Shown: piece by piece, positions 1 to 7,578 of the stretch | Numbering within the stretch: position 1 is the stretch's first letter | Layout of the letters: each line of letters begins with the position of its first letter | Assembly: GCA_947649935.1 (NCBI GenBank) | Contig: CANSTR010000009.1 | Coordinates: forward strand, 1 to 59,638 | Reading direction: 5' to 3' | Length of the DNA stretch: 59,638 nt | Source: an uncultured Clostridia bacterium | Lineage (GTDB): Bacteria > Bacillota > Clostridia > TANB77 > CAG-508 | The notes under the pieces: generated by a model | What the model was told of the DNA's origin: nothing | The model's database searches: none | Seen by the model: only the letters and a program-made list of their open reading frames with translations | Program-made: the position numbers and the translations under genes

Positions 1-70
1 TTATGTGTCTATTTTTTTATGTTATTTTTGTTGCTTTATTTTTTTGAACTGAGGGAAATCTTTGCAACGC

Positions 71-99
71 TTGACATTTTATGTAAAATAATGTATAAT
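71..99 (+). promoter_or_regulatory. SigA-type promoter of the hairpin-tiled unit
   Basis: TTGACA at 71-76 and TATAAT at 94-99 are separated by exactly 17 bases, so both boxes match the housekeeping consensus. Transcription would start near 106 and run into the hairpin-rich unit that ends at the terminator at 625-658. The first 19 bases, from TTGACA on, are identical to the promoter at 17640. Confidence 0.85.
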
Positions 100-126
100 T
101 TAAATAGGAACTTGTTGTATTTTTTC

Positions 127-603
127 GTCGGCCTTGCCGACAGAAAGGGGGTCGTATGACTTCTACTAAAAGGAAGCAGTTAAAAGACTGCTTCATGGGA
201 ATGCTGTTTCTTTCTTCGGAGGGCCGGCTTTCCAAAAATGATTTGTCCTGCTTAGCAGATGCGGTGCAGGACTATTTGAATTGTCACATTTCCGTTTTAA
301 TAACGGATAATGGGACAGACTTTTCCGATGCGTGTACTTTGCGGGATTACACGCAGTATAATCGTATTCACAATACGATTATACTTTTAAGGAAGCAGGT
401 TTCACACCTTCTGGCTACTTCAGAAGGCGTAGAAACTTCAATTCGCCACCATATCGGTGGTGAAATAATGTCAATTGAGGGAACAATTCATTTCCCAATT
501 GACAAAGTAAGTTTCGTGTTCGTAAGACACGAAACTCTTGGATGGGAGGTTACTCCCAAATACATTCTAACTATATTGATTCCCGAATCAATGTAGTTAG
601 AAT
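127..603 (+). repeat. Serial array of perfect inverted repeats (stem-loops)
   Basis: Read by eye, stems (left arm/right arm) lie at 127-132/136-141, 173-180/187-194, 218-223/228-233 (with G-U pairs), 245-251/266-272, 291-296/302-307, 329-336/348-355, 355-368/372-385, 407-413/421-427 with an outer 399-403/432-436, 442-450/456-464, 470-477/496-503, 510-519/527-536, 543-548/553-558 and 564-582/585-603. Most are perfect or have only G-U wobble, and loops are mainly 3-12 bases. They hardly overlap and fill almost the whole interval. Because both arms lie in the coding frame, the structure has been kept or built without breaking the frame. Confidence 0.8.
156..596 (+). CDS. Unknown protein encoded in a hairpin-tiled transcript
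   Basis: The 146-codon frame begins at an ATG six bases after a purine-rich AAAGGGGG and ends at a TAG inside the last internal stem-loop. The product has no recognisable domain, signal peptide or clear membrane segment. What stands out is the DNA: a nearly unbroken series of stem-loops runs through the coding sequence (for example a perfect 14-bp stem at 355-385 and a 19-bp stem at 564-603). The unit has its own consensus promoter and a strong terminator. A long frame with a good ribosome site argues that it is translated. The alternative is that the RNA itself is the product and the frame is fortuitous. GC looks higher than in neighbouring genes, which could mean transfer. Confidence 0.55.
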   Translation: MTSTKRKQLKDCFMGMLFLSSEGRLSKNDLSCLADAVQDYLNCHISVLITDNGTDFSDACTLRDYTQYNRIHNTIILLRKQVSHLLATSEGVETSIRHHIGGEIMSIEGTIHFPIDKVSFVFVRHETLGWEVTPKYILTILIPESM

Positions 604-624
604 ATCACACCCCGCAAGTATGCC

Positions 625-658
625 AAAAAGGCAGGAAAGCAATTGCTCCTGCCTTTTT
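625..658 (+). terminator. Rho-independent terminator of the hairpin-tiled unit
   Basis: A perfect 12-bp stem (625-636 with 647-658) ends in a run of five T. It closes the transcript that starts near 106 and also faces the end of the convergent DUF305-like gene, so it may serve both directions. Confidence 0.8.
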
Positions 659-672
659 CGGATGCATAAGTT

Positions 673-1239
673 TTACCCATTATAAATCCTACAACGCACC
701 TGTTTCAACTGTCTGATTCCCTCAGATTGCTCTGTGATGATATTTTGGCACAGCTCTCTTAATCGTGGGTCAATACAACATTGCAATGCGTTTTCGCACA
801 TACAAATCGCGCCTTCGTGATGTGGAATCATTTCACCAATGAAACTTAGATTTACGCAACAACATTGTGGACTGTTTCGCATGCGACAAAGCATGTTTCT
901 TGTAATACTCAAATATTGTGAATTATAAATATTCGTATCACTTAACGTATTGACAAATCCACAAGTAGAATTCTTGATTTCTTCCATTCGACGAATTCCC
1001 TCGGTTTGTGTTTCAATAATATTGTTGCAGATTTCTTTTAAGTTCTCGTTTTGCGTGTATTGCAACAAATTTTGACACATGTATATTGCCGCCTGATGAT
1101 GCGGAATCATGCATTCGCAAAAATCAATCGTGACATCATCCAAAGAACTTCTGCATAACATCTTATTCTCCATTTGATTTAAAATTTCCTGAAAACGGCG
1201 TATGTACCTTTCTAAATCTGACATGATACAACAGTTCAT
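673..1239 (-). CDS. DUF305-like metal-binding protein with two repeats
   Basis: The protein has about 188 residues built from two similar halves. Each half carries the DUF305 signature: MIPHHQAAIYMC in the first and MIPHHEGAICMC in the second, each followed by a helix ending in a TEGIRR or SEGIRQ motif. DUF305 proteins are four-helix ferritin-like domains thought to bind metal, sometimes copper, through these His and Met residues. This one is unusually rich in cysteine, including CCIM near the start and CCC in the middle, which would suit soft-metal binding. There is no signal peptide. The start chosen is the ATG seven bases after GGGGG; an in-frame ATG two codons earlier sits too close to that site. 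It is monocistronic, convergent with the hairpin-tiled unit and divergent from the coat genes. Confidence 0.8.
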   Translation of the reverse strand: MNCCIMSDLERYIRRFQEILNQMENKMLCRSSLDDVTIDFCECMIPHHQAAIYMCQNLLQYTQNENLKEICNNIIETQTEGIRRMEEIKNSTCGFVNTLSDTNIYNSQYLSITRNMLCRMRNSPQCCCVNLSFIGEMIPHHEGAICMCENALQCCIDPRLRELCQNIITEQSEGIRQLKQVRCRIYNG

Positions 1240-1350
1240 AAACATTCCCCCTTCTTATATAATATCGCAATTTTTATGGAACGTTCTTTCTTTTACATAT
1301 ATTTTCTAAATCTGGAAATACTATTTTCATAATAAGAAAGAGGTGAGAAT

Positions 1351-1524
1351 ATGACGAGTAAAGAACTTTTATATGTGGAAGACGCTTTAGGTCATGAAAA
1401 ATTTATGAAATGTTGTGCCCAAAAAACAGCTGGAAAATTGACAGACGCAAAATTAATCGCTTGTATGAATGACTTAGAAAAAAAGCACACAGATTTATTA
1501 AACAAATTCAAAAATTTATTATAG
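1351..1524 (+). CDS. Small spore-coat-like protein (57 residues)
   Basis: This short gene starts at an ATG after AGAAAGAGGTG and encodes 57 residues, beginning MTSKELLYVEDALGHEKFM and ending in a charged helix rich in Lys and Leu. Its composition and its position directly before a CotF-family gene match the small ferritin-like coat proteins that come in pairs in spore-forming Clostridia. It has the twin-cysteine KCCA. The gap to the next gene is ten bases and holds that gene's AGGAGG, so the two are cotranscribed. The assignment rests on context and general resemblance. Confidence 0.65.
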   Translation: MTSKELLYVEDALGHEKFMKCCAQKTAGKLTDAKLIACMNDLEKKHTDLLNKFKNLL

Positions 1525-1534
1525 GAGGAAAATC

Positions 1535-1780
1535 ATGGAAGACAGAGATTTAATGGAAAATGAATTATTGGTTATCAAAGGTGTTTGTGATTTGTATCTT
1601 CATGGTGCGATTGAATCCACAACTGCTGAAGTTCACTGCGCCTTCAAAGAAGCTTTGAACGAATCTTTAAACATTCAAAATCACATTTACAATTTAATGG
1701 CTGAAAAAGGTTGGTACAAAACAGATACTGCTGAGCAACAGAAAATTGATGAGGCTAAAAATAAATTTGCAAATGCATAA
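1535..1780 (+). CDS. CotF-family spore coat protein
   Basis: The 81-residue product is a helical protein with the coat protein F pattern: an N-terminal MENELL helix, then a helix around residues 20-35, then the ALNESLNIQNHIYNLMAEKGWY segment typical of the family's C-terminal half. CotF-type proteins belong to the spore coat and point to an endospore-forming organism. It follows a small related gene and is preceded by AGGAGGAAAATC-ATG. A hairpin with AGGAGC/GCCCCT arms at about 1787-1811 follows and probably ends transcription. Confidence 0.8.
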   Translation: MEDRDLMENELLVIKGVCDLYLHGAIESTTAEVHCAFKEALNESLNIQNHIYNLMAEKGWYKTDTAEQQKIDEAKNKFANA

Positions 1781-1785
1781 TTTTT

Positions 1786-1812
1786 AAAAGGAGCTGTAAA
1801 AAGCCCCTTTTA
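1786..1812 (+). terminator. Terminator after the coat gene pair
   Basis: AAAAGGAGCT and AGCCCCTTTT arms form an imperfect stem followed by T-rich sequence. It sits between convergent genes. The left part (AAAAGGAGCTGTAAAAA) recurs at 25058, suggesting a shared terminator type. Confidence 0.55.
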
Positions 1813-1819
1813 CTATTTA

Positions 1820-2611
1820 CTAAATTCCCTTTATTAAAGAAACAATTCCAATAAGGATAACAACAATGCCACCAACCAAAGCCATTAATTCATTTTGCTT
1901 TGATTTGTTAATCATATCTTCTTCTGACTTTGTTGTTACAATAAATGGCTTTTTGTTGTCTTGTGGCTTGCCAATATGAATTATATTTCCTACTTTAAAT
2001 GCCTCTCCTATGACATACAAGGATTGGTTGGCATCAATTGTTTCTTCTGTCATTCTAAAACCTAACGTTTCTGCACCAAATCGACTCCATGAAAATGAAT
2101 TAAAATAACGATAACTTCCCAAATTTCCTTTTGGTTCAAATCGATCAAACGTCTTTGGAATATCCAATTTACAACCTGTACCATTGATTTCTAGTACAAC
2201 TGATTCATTTGTACTATCATCAGTCATTGCTATATCTTGGCTTGATTGTTCATTTGAAATTCTATTCTCTTGTTTGCCACAACGTGTTCTCAAATGTCCA
2301 TCACTGTCTCTATATTGCTCTTGTGTTTCCGTAACTTGCAATAATTCAGAAGCACAATAGGCAACTTTTCTATTTGAAAATGGCGTTTCAATTAAGTTAT
2401 CTGACACCACTGTGCCTTTTAATTCAACAAATTCTCTGTAGTTATTTCCAAGTCCAGTAGCGTCCATTTGTTGAAACATGTCATTTAACTCGTGGATTGT
2501 TTTCGTTTGCATATATTGCATTTCCATTACGTTATCTTTTGTTTTTGGACGTATATAGAAAATAGCAACTAAACCACCTATAATTAGCAGTAATGATACT
2601 AATACTTCCAT
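1820..2611 (-). CDS. Membrane protein with GIDE-like (E3 ligase-like) domain
   Basis: The 263-residue product has an N-terminal membrane segment (about residues 3-20) and a C-terminal one (about 240-260), with a soluble middle. The middle has the pattern of the GIDE domain, first described in mitochondrial E3 ligases and common in bacterial membrane proteins: ELKGTVVSDNLIETPFSNRKVAYC near residues 65-87, then a barrel ending in LYVIGEAF and GKPQDNKKPFIVTTKSEE. There is no RING finger, so no ligase activity is implied. It is the last gene of the envelope operon, just after PspA, with its own AGGGAGGA site. A role in membrane stress is inferred from context. Confidence 0.7.
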   Translation of the reverse strand: MEVLVSLLLIIGGLVAIFYIRPKTKDNVMEMQYMQTKTIHELNDMFQQMDATGLGNNYREFVELKGTVVSDNLIETPFSNRKVAYCASELLQVTETQEQYRDSDGHLRTRCGKQENRISNEQSSQDIAMTDDSTNESVVLEINGTGCKLDIPKTFDRFEPKGNLGSYRYFNSFSWSRFGAETLGFRMTEETIDANQSLYVIGEAFKVGNIIHIGKPQDNKKPFIVTTKSEEDMINKSKQNELMALVGGIVVILIGIVSLIKGI

Positions 2612-2622
2612 ATTTATCCTCC

Positions 2623-3291
2623 CTATTCTGCATTCATTTGTTTTTTCAATTTTTCTAGTTCTTCATTAATGCTGTTCTCTTTATCCATTTGTGCAAACGG
2701 ATCGTTTTCACTTTCTTGCACTCCTGAAACTTCTGAAAAAGCATCTGCTTGTGCTTCTTTTGCTTCAATTTTTTGCTCCATTTTATCCATTTTTGCAAAC
2801 GCACTTTTGCTGTCCATATTTCCAAGCGTTTTAGCCATTTGTGATTTAGCATCTGCCATTTGACTACGTGCAGTAAGCGTTGCTTGTTTGCTTCTGGCTT
2901 CTTCTAACTTCTGCTTTAACACCTCTATTTGTGATTTGATATCATTTACCTGCGCTTCCATAGAATCTGTCATTTCTTGGTATTGTGCTACTAATTTATC
3001 TTGTTTTACTTTATTTTCAAGTGCTTTTTTGGCTAAATCTTCATTTCCTTGCTCTAAACAAGTTTTAGCTTTTTCCTGCCAGCCATTTGATTGTTCTTGT
3101 GCTGTTTCTAATTGTTTTTTCACTTGATTATAACTTCCCATTGCTGTCCCTAAACCTTGTGTTGCTTTTCTTAATTGGTCCTCCATATCAATAATAATTT
3201 GTTTTACCATTTTTTCTGGATTTTCTGCTCTGTCAATTAGGTCATTAATATTTGACCTGATTAAATCACTCATTCTTTCAAAAATTGCCAT
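2623..3291 (-). CDS. pspA: PspA/IM30 family membrane-stress protein
   Basis: The 222-residue protein matches the PspA/IM30 (ESCRT-III-like) family: an N-terminal MAIFERMSDLIRSNINDLID amphipathic helix, then PEKMVKQIIIDMEDQLRKA, and a long coiled coil to about residue 180. These proteins assemble on the inner membrane face and protect it during envelope damage. Length is normal. The C-terminal end is Gln- and Glu-rich. AGGAGGAATGAAAA precedes the ATG. It is transcribed with four upstream membrane-protein genes and the GIDE-like gene downstream, an arrangement that supports an envelope-stress operon. Confidence 0.9.
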   Translation of the reverse strand: MAIFERMSDLIRSNINDLIDRAENPEKMVKQIIIDMEDQLRKATQGLGTAMGSYNQVKKQLETAQEQSNGWQEKAKTCLEQGNEDLAKKALENKVKQDKLVAQYQEMTDSMEAQVNDIKSQIEVLKQKLEEARSKQATLTARSQMADAKSQMAKTLGNMDSKSAFAKMDKMEQKIEAKEAQADAFSEVSGVQESENDPFAQMDKENSINEELEKLKKQMNAE

Positions 3292-3310
3292 TTTTCATTC
3301 CTCCTATATT

Positions 3311-3751
3311 TTAATCTCTTTTTTTAAACAATACTTTTAATAATAATCCACACCCCGCAGCTATCATTCCAAACATCAATACATAATCAAACATTGTTGT
3401 AGTAACAAAATTAATTCTAACACTCATAATGATACTCAAAACCAAAAATACCACACTTAACGTTATAATCAATTTTGGTACAATTGACTTTGAATTGAAA
3501 AAATACCATATAATCCCTATAATCAATGGTATCGTCACTGTACCAGAAGACATGTTAAATCCTCCCCAATGCCAAACATACCAACTGCTGTTTACCATTA
3601 CTCGTTTACTAAGCAAAAATAAACCTGCACCTAGCAAAATAATTCCTACAAAAAATTGCAACAATTCATTTTCAGCTGAACCTGTCTTTACTTCTTTATA
3701 ATTCCTCATATTATTTAATTCTTCAGTTATATTTTTATTCTCTTTTGACAT
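3311..3751 (-). CDS. Polytopic membrane protein beside pspA
   Basis: The 146-residue product has a polar N-terminus of about 25 residues and then four hydrophobic stretches (roughly residues 28-45, 70-88, 94-112 and 120-138). No family is recognised with certainty. The arrangement resembles small LiaI/LiaF- or PspC-like membrane partners found next to PspA homologues. It lies 19 bases before pspA on the same strand with an AGAAGGAG site. A membrane-stress role is inferred only from the operon. Confidence 0.7.
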   Translation of the reverse strand: MSKENKNITEELNNMRNYKEVKTGSAENELLQFFVGIILLGAGLFLLSKRVMVNSSWYVWHWGGFNMSSGTVTIPLIIGIIWYFFNSKSIVPKLIITLSVVFLVLSIIMSVRINFVTTTMFDYVLMFGMIAAGCGLLLKVLFKKRD

Positions 3752-3773
3752 TTAATTCTCCTTCTAAAATCTT

Positions 3774-4100
3774 TTACTTTCCTTCAATTTTAGCACCAAA
3801 TACGGATTTAGCGATATCACTAACAATTGGTAATTCCGGTTCTTCTTCTCGATTCGCTTTACTAATTCCCATAATAATGGCAATAATATAAAGCACCCAT
3901 AAAATTGTGTTAAAAAATGGAATAACAATTGGTATATAACGATAAATTACAGTAATGAAAAGATATCCAATTCCTATAACAACTGCCTGAGCAGCATGAA
4001 ATCTCGTATTTCTCTCATTATCTTTCACAACAAATAAGACAACCAGTCCTCCTATCCATCCAAAAAGATATGCCAAAATTGACTTAGATTTTTCGCTCAT
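3774..4100 (-). CDS. DUF4870 family membrane protein
   Basis: From the chosen ATG the protein has 108 residues. SKSILAYLFGWIGGLVVLF, then RNTRFHAAQAVVIG and two further membrane segments match the DUF4870 (Tic20-like) pattern: an early Trp-Gly-Gly membrane segment, the FHAAQA motif and a C-terminal helix. The family's function is unknown. An earlier in-frame start 13 codons upstream lacks a ribosome site, while AGAAGGGAG lies correctly before this ATG. Its start overlaps the stop of the upstream DUF2752 gene by four bases, so translation is probably coupled. Confidence 0.8.
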   Translation of the reverse strand: MSEKSKSILAYLFGWIGGLVVLFVVKDNERNTRFHAAQAVVIGIGYLFITVIYRYIPIVIPFFNTILWVLYIIAIIMGISKANREEEPELPIVSDIAKSVFGAKIEGK

Positions 4101-4396
4101 TTCGAACTCCCTTCTTCTCTTTTTATATATTGATACCAATGATAAAGATATAACATAATTGTTATTGGAAATACAATGATTACTCTAGCATTATATGCAT
4201 AAGCTGTTCTAAAATCAAAATGCAAAATCGATAAAAACGCTCTCGTCATTCCACAATTAAAACATCGGTTACCTGTTATTCTTTTTATGATACATATATT
4301 TTGTAACATTGGAGTATCAATTGGTATAAAATACAAAATTATCCATAAAATAAAATTCAATACAATAAATAATTTAATTTTGAATCGCATTTCCAT
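4097..4396 (-). CDS. DUF2752 family membrane protein
   Basis: The product (about 99 residues) carries the DUF2752 hallmark, CFNCGMTRAFLSILHFDF, between two membrane segments, followed by a Tyr-rich third segment. The family is small and uncharacterised, and often sits beside TM2-domain genes, as here. The start lies inside the end of the TM2 gene: ATGs at 4396 and 4390 are both possible, and an earlier ATG at 4423 is less likely. Overlap at both ends (TM2 upstream, DUF4870 downstream) marks tight translational coupling. Confidence 0.8.
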   Translation of the reverse strand: MEMRFKIKLFIVLNFILWIILYFIPIDTPMLQNICIIKRITGNRCFNCGMTRAFLSILHFDFRTAYAYNARVIIVFPITIMLYLYHWYQYIKREEGSSK

Positions 4397-4583
4397 CTTT
4401 ATCCGTGAAATTTCCTGTTGCAATCATGATGATATCAATTAAAGTCCATACTCCACAACCACCTAAAGTAATTAACTGCAAAATTCCAGTACCGATTTTA
4501 CCAACATAAAATCGATGTATTCCTAAAGTTCCAATAAACAGACTTAATAAAAGCGTAACTAACCAATCTTTCTCACTTTTCAT
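4374..4583 (-). CDS. TM2 domain protein
   Basis: The 69-residue protein is almost only a TM2 domain: a first helix LLLSLFIGTLGIHRFYVGK, the conserved GIHRFYVGK turn, and a second helix GCGVWTLIDIIMIATG. TM2 proteins are small membrane proteins of unsettled function. An AGGAGGAAAAAT precedes the ATG. It is the first gene of the minus-strand envelope operon, and the AT-rich region upstream (4584-4803) is shared with the divergent XRE regulator. Confidence 0.85.
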   Translation of the reverse strand: MKSEKDWLVTLLLSLFIGTLGIHRFYVGKIGTGILQLITLGGCGVWTLIDIIMIATGNFTDKDGNAIQN

Positions 4584-4803
4584 ATTTTTCCTCCTTATAT
4601 TTATTTATTTCAACACATATACTTCCGTAAATATTGTTATATTTTGTCGAAATTCGATATAATAGTATCATTTATTTTTCAAAAAGTAAATAGATTTTTG
4701 ATATAATATTGTGTTTTTTTACATTTTTTTACATATATTTTGTGTTTATAAAGATTTATAAACAATATATAATAATAATAGAAGGTTCTTTGGAGGTTAT
4801 TAT

Positions 4804-5145
4804 ATGGAAATTGACAGTCGCAAAGATGAAATTGCACACTATATTGGAAACCAAATTTTAGATTTACGAAAATCTAAAAAATTATCACGAGAACAATTTG
4901 CTGAAAAAACCAATTTATCACCCAATTATATATATGAAATAGAAAAAGGAAACAGCATACCTGGCTGTCTTGCTTTAATAGATATTTGTAATACTTTTCA
5001 GATTGCACCAGCAAATCTACTAAATAAATATTTAGATGATAATTGCTATATTATATCTGAATTAGTGCATAGTGACTTTGAAAAACTTTCTACTTACGAT
5101 AAAAAACTAATTCTGGATATGATTCATTTTATGGCAAATAGATAA
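4804..5145 (+). CDS. XRE-family transcriptional regulator
   Basis: A Cro/C1 helix-turn-helix occupies residues 14-70 (QILDLRKSKKLSREQFAEKT, then SPNYIYEIEKGNSIPG). The C-terminal 40 residues are helical and may dimerise. It starts after GGAGGTTATT. Because it is divergent from the TM2-to-GIDE operon and shares about 220 bases of AT-rich upstream DNA with it, control of that operon or of itself is likely but inferred. A strong hairpin at 5144-5176 follows. Confidence 0.85.
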   Translation: MEIDSRKDEIAHYIGNQILDLRKSKKLSREQFAEKTNLSPNYIYEIEKGNSIPGCLALIDICNTFQIAPANLLNKYLDDNCYIISELVHSDFEKLSTYDKKLILDMIHFMANR

Positions 5146-5176
5146 AAACTAGAATGCAAAATACATTCTAGTTTTT
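5144..5176. terminator. Bidirectional terminator between XRE and alarmone synthetase genes
   Basis: A perfect 13-bp stem (5144-5156 with 5164-5176) has A and T runs on both sides, so it can stop transcripts from both convergent genes. It overlaps the stop codons of both. Confidence 0.85.
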
Positions 5177-5851
5177 ATTGTCTATTAACTTAACTTTTCC
5201 TTTAAATCGCTTATTACGCATTTTCATTAATCGATTATCAATTTTATTGATAATTTTTGCATACGTAACCAATTCTTTCGAAACTTTTTCCGAAATTTTT
5301 CCATTGGATTTGTACTTAATTTCATGTTCTAAAGTTGCCCAAAAGTCCATTGCCATCGTACGAATCTGTATTTCGACTTTGGTATATAACTGCGTCCCAT
5401 CTAATTCTACAGGAACCTCAACAATCATATGATAGCTTGAATAGCCTGTTTTTTTTGGATTTGTTATATAATCTTTTTCGCGAATAATTTTACAATTTTC
5501 GAACTCTCTTATGATATCCACAACTTCAAAAACATTTGCTTTAAAAGGGCATATGATTCTCACACCTGCTATATCATGAATATTTTCTATTAGGTTCTTA
5601 TAAGTCAATTCGTAATTTTTGCGTTTCATCTTTTTGATGACGCTTTGTGGTGTTTTGACTCTACATATAACATGGTTGATTAAATCATGTTCATAAATTT
5701 CTCTATAATCCTCATTAATCAAATTGACTTTTCGCTCAACCTCTCTCATAGCGAGTGAGTATAAATGCATTAATTGCCCAAATTTATTATCTTTTATATT
5801 TAATCCATTTTTATTTTTTTCCGCCAATAATATGTCTATCTTAATAATCAT
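5168..5851 (-). CDS. Small alarmone synthetase (RelQ/YjbM-like GTP pyrophosphokinase)
   Basis: The 227-residue protein is a stand-alone RelA/SpoT synthetase domain without hydrolase or regulatory domains, the length of RelQ/SasB-type enzymes. Visible motifs are VICRVKTPQSVIKKMKRK, DIAGVRIICPF, IREKDYITNPKKTGYSSYH for GTP and ATP binding, and VEIQIRTMAMDFWATLEHEI with the catalytic Glu-X-Gln. It transfers pyrophosphate from ATP to GTP or GDP to make (p)ppGpp. Oddly, the GAGAGGAG site sits directly against the ATG with no spacer, and the next Met is too far in, so translation may be weak or start at a non-ATG codon. It is monocistronic. Confidence 0.85.
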   Translation of the reverse strand: MIIKIDILLAEKNKNGLNIKDNKFGQLMHLYSLAMREVERKVNLINEDYREIYEHDLINHVICRVKTPQSVIKKMKRKNYELTYKNLIENIHDIAGVRIICPFKANVFEVVDIIREFENCKIIREKDYITNPKKTGYSSYHMIVEVPVELDGTQLYTKVEIQIRTMAMDFWATLEHEIKYKSNGKISEKVSKELVTYAKIINKIDNRLMKMRNKRFKGKVKLIDNKN

Positions 5852-5967
5852 CTCCTCTCTTGTTACTATACTATGATTTTATACTTGAAATATAAAAATA
5901 ATATTAAAAAAATGTGTCTTTTGTGTGAATTTTTATTTTTGTAAATCATTTTTGTTTGTTTTAAAAA

Positions 5968-5991
5968 AGGGAGCAAAACTCCCCATTTTTA
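5968..5991 (-). terminator. Terminator of the LPATG surface protein gene
   Basis: Minus-strand GGGGAGT-TTT-GCTCCC followed by T-rich sequence forms a compact stem just past the stop codon. Confidence 0.7.
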
Positions 5992-7569
5992 TTGTACATC
6001 ATCTAATTTTCTATATTTTATATACAATACAAATCCAACAATAATGGTTGTTGCAGTCGCAACTGCAACAAGTATCCTTGAACCAGTTGCTGGAAGAATC
6101 GTTGGTGCTGTTGTATTATCAGCCGTATTTTTAGGAGCTGTATTGTTCACTGGTGCAGCTGGCTTATTCGTATTTGTGTTTGTATTCTTTACCGTATTTT
6201 CAGGAACGCGTATCCCTATCAATTTTACTTGTGGACTTGAATTTTCTGTCTCTTGCTTTGGCTCACCTTTTGGGTCTTCATAGCTAATATCAATTTTCTC
6301 GTTAATCGATAATATTTTATCAAAAATAGCTGTGTTTTGCATATCTTTGATTCTTAACGTATAATTTAATATCGCGGTTTCGCCAATTCCCAATTTTCCA
6401 ATGTTCCAAGTAAAATATCGGCTACTTGCCAAATTAGAAGTATCTACATCGCTGTCGACATCATCAATCGTCATCGTAAAATTATCCATAATTTCTTTTG
6501 TCAAATATTCGCGAACCTTGATGTTTGTCATAATTCCACTCATCGAACTCATGATATCTGCATAAATATATTCTGTCACAATTTTACTCAAAGAATCATA
6601 TTCTAATGAATACATTTTTCCATACGTTGGCGACTCTGTTGTTCCATACAATCTTTGCACATGCTCACTTCCGTCAAAAGTCAAAATCAACTCGCCGGTG
6701 GTATAACTGTACCATTTTTGGTCAAAACTTGAGTTTTTTGGTCGCAACATAATTAAGTCAATTCCAGCAGATTTTAAATTCATAATTTCTTTTTTCGTAT
6801 TTTCAACCAATTGGTCATTTCTAGCAATTACCTTTTCCTTTGCCTCTTCTGGTCCTTCTCCAACTTCAAGATTGATTTTATCATGCGTTCCTACTGATAC
6901 GGAAGGAACATTATCATACAACGAAATCAAAATTTTATTGGCATCACTGCTAAACGTTTTTTCTGCTTCCATCAAAGCGGATTGCAAATTAGCATAATAT
7001 TCTGTTTTCGAAGGATTCATATTTTGTAATGCTGATTTTAAGTCATCTATATTATTCGTAGCTTTTATCACGACCTCACTATTATCCGCTGTTCCGTCGA
7101 TTTCTCCTTCGTCTTTGTCACCACGAATGTTTTCTGTGCCATCTTCACTCATCGTCCAATCGTAAACTGGACCTTTCATCCCAATAATACCAATTTTCGT
7201 CTTCGCACTTTTAGCAAAAATTTTCTTGGCTAATGTTTCAATATAAGAACAATAATTTTTGTAACCATCGAGTTTGACTAAATTTTCCGAAAGGATAATA
7301 TAAACTTCTGTTGGCGCCTTATCATCCTCTTCCGCACCTTCTGACGTATTGGTTAACGTCAATCTTAATTTGATTTCGCCAGCTTTTTTATCACACGAAA
7401 TAATTTCATGTGTCAAATTCGCTTGCCCTTCTTCAAAATATTTTACATTGCTTGCCTTTTTCACAACTTCTAATGCAGTATCCCAAGTATCTGCGAAACT
7501 AGCACAATAGAAACTGATTAAAACAAACAAAATTAAACCTATTTTTAAAATTCGACTTACTTTTTTCAT
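5989..7569 (-). CDS. Sortase-anchored surface protein with vWA-like domain
   Basis: The product (about 526 residues) has a signal peptide (KIGLILFVLISFYCASFA), a large extracellular region resembling a von Willebrand A fold (VYIILSENLVKL, then TKIGIIGM, NKILISLYDN, GIDLIMLRP), an adhesin-like beta region, a Pro/Thr/Asn linker, and a C-terminal LPATG motif, hydrophobic helix and Lys/Arg tail. Sortase would join it to peptidoglycan. The first vWA strand reads LSENL instead of the metal-binding DxSxS, so the usual MIDAS site seems lost. The ATG is used because AAAGGTG is well spaced from it; a GTG three codons earlier is possible. No sortase gene lies in the window. Confidence 0.8.
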   Translation of the reverse strand: MKKVSRILKIGLILFVLISFYCASFADTWDTALEVVKKASNVKYFEEGQANLTHEIISCDKKAGEIKLRLTLTNTSEGAEEDDKAPTEVYIILSENLVKLDGYKNYCSYIETLAKKIFAKSAKTKIGIIGMKGPVYDWTMSEDGTENIRGDKDEGEIDGTADNSEVVIKATNNIDDLKSALQNMNPSKTEYYANLQSALMEAEKTFSSDANKILISLYDNVPSVSVGTHDKINLEVGEGPEEAKEKVIARNDQLVENTKKEIMNLKSAGIDLIMLRPKNSSFDQKWYSYTTGELILTFDGSEHVQRLYGTTESPTYGKMYSLEYDSLSKIVTEYIYADIMSSMSGIMTNIKVREYLTKEIMDNFTMTIDDVDSDVDTSNLASSRYFTWNIGKLGIGETAILNYTLRIKDMQNTAIFDKILSINEKIDISYEDPKGEPKQETENSSPQVKLIGIRVPENTVKNTNTNTNKPAAPVNNTAPKNTADNTTAPTILPATGSRILVAVATATTIIVGFVLYIKYRKLDDVQ

Positions 7570-7578
7570 TTTGTACAC

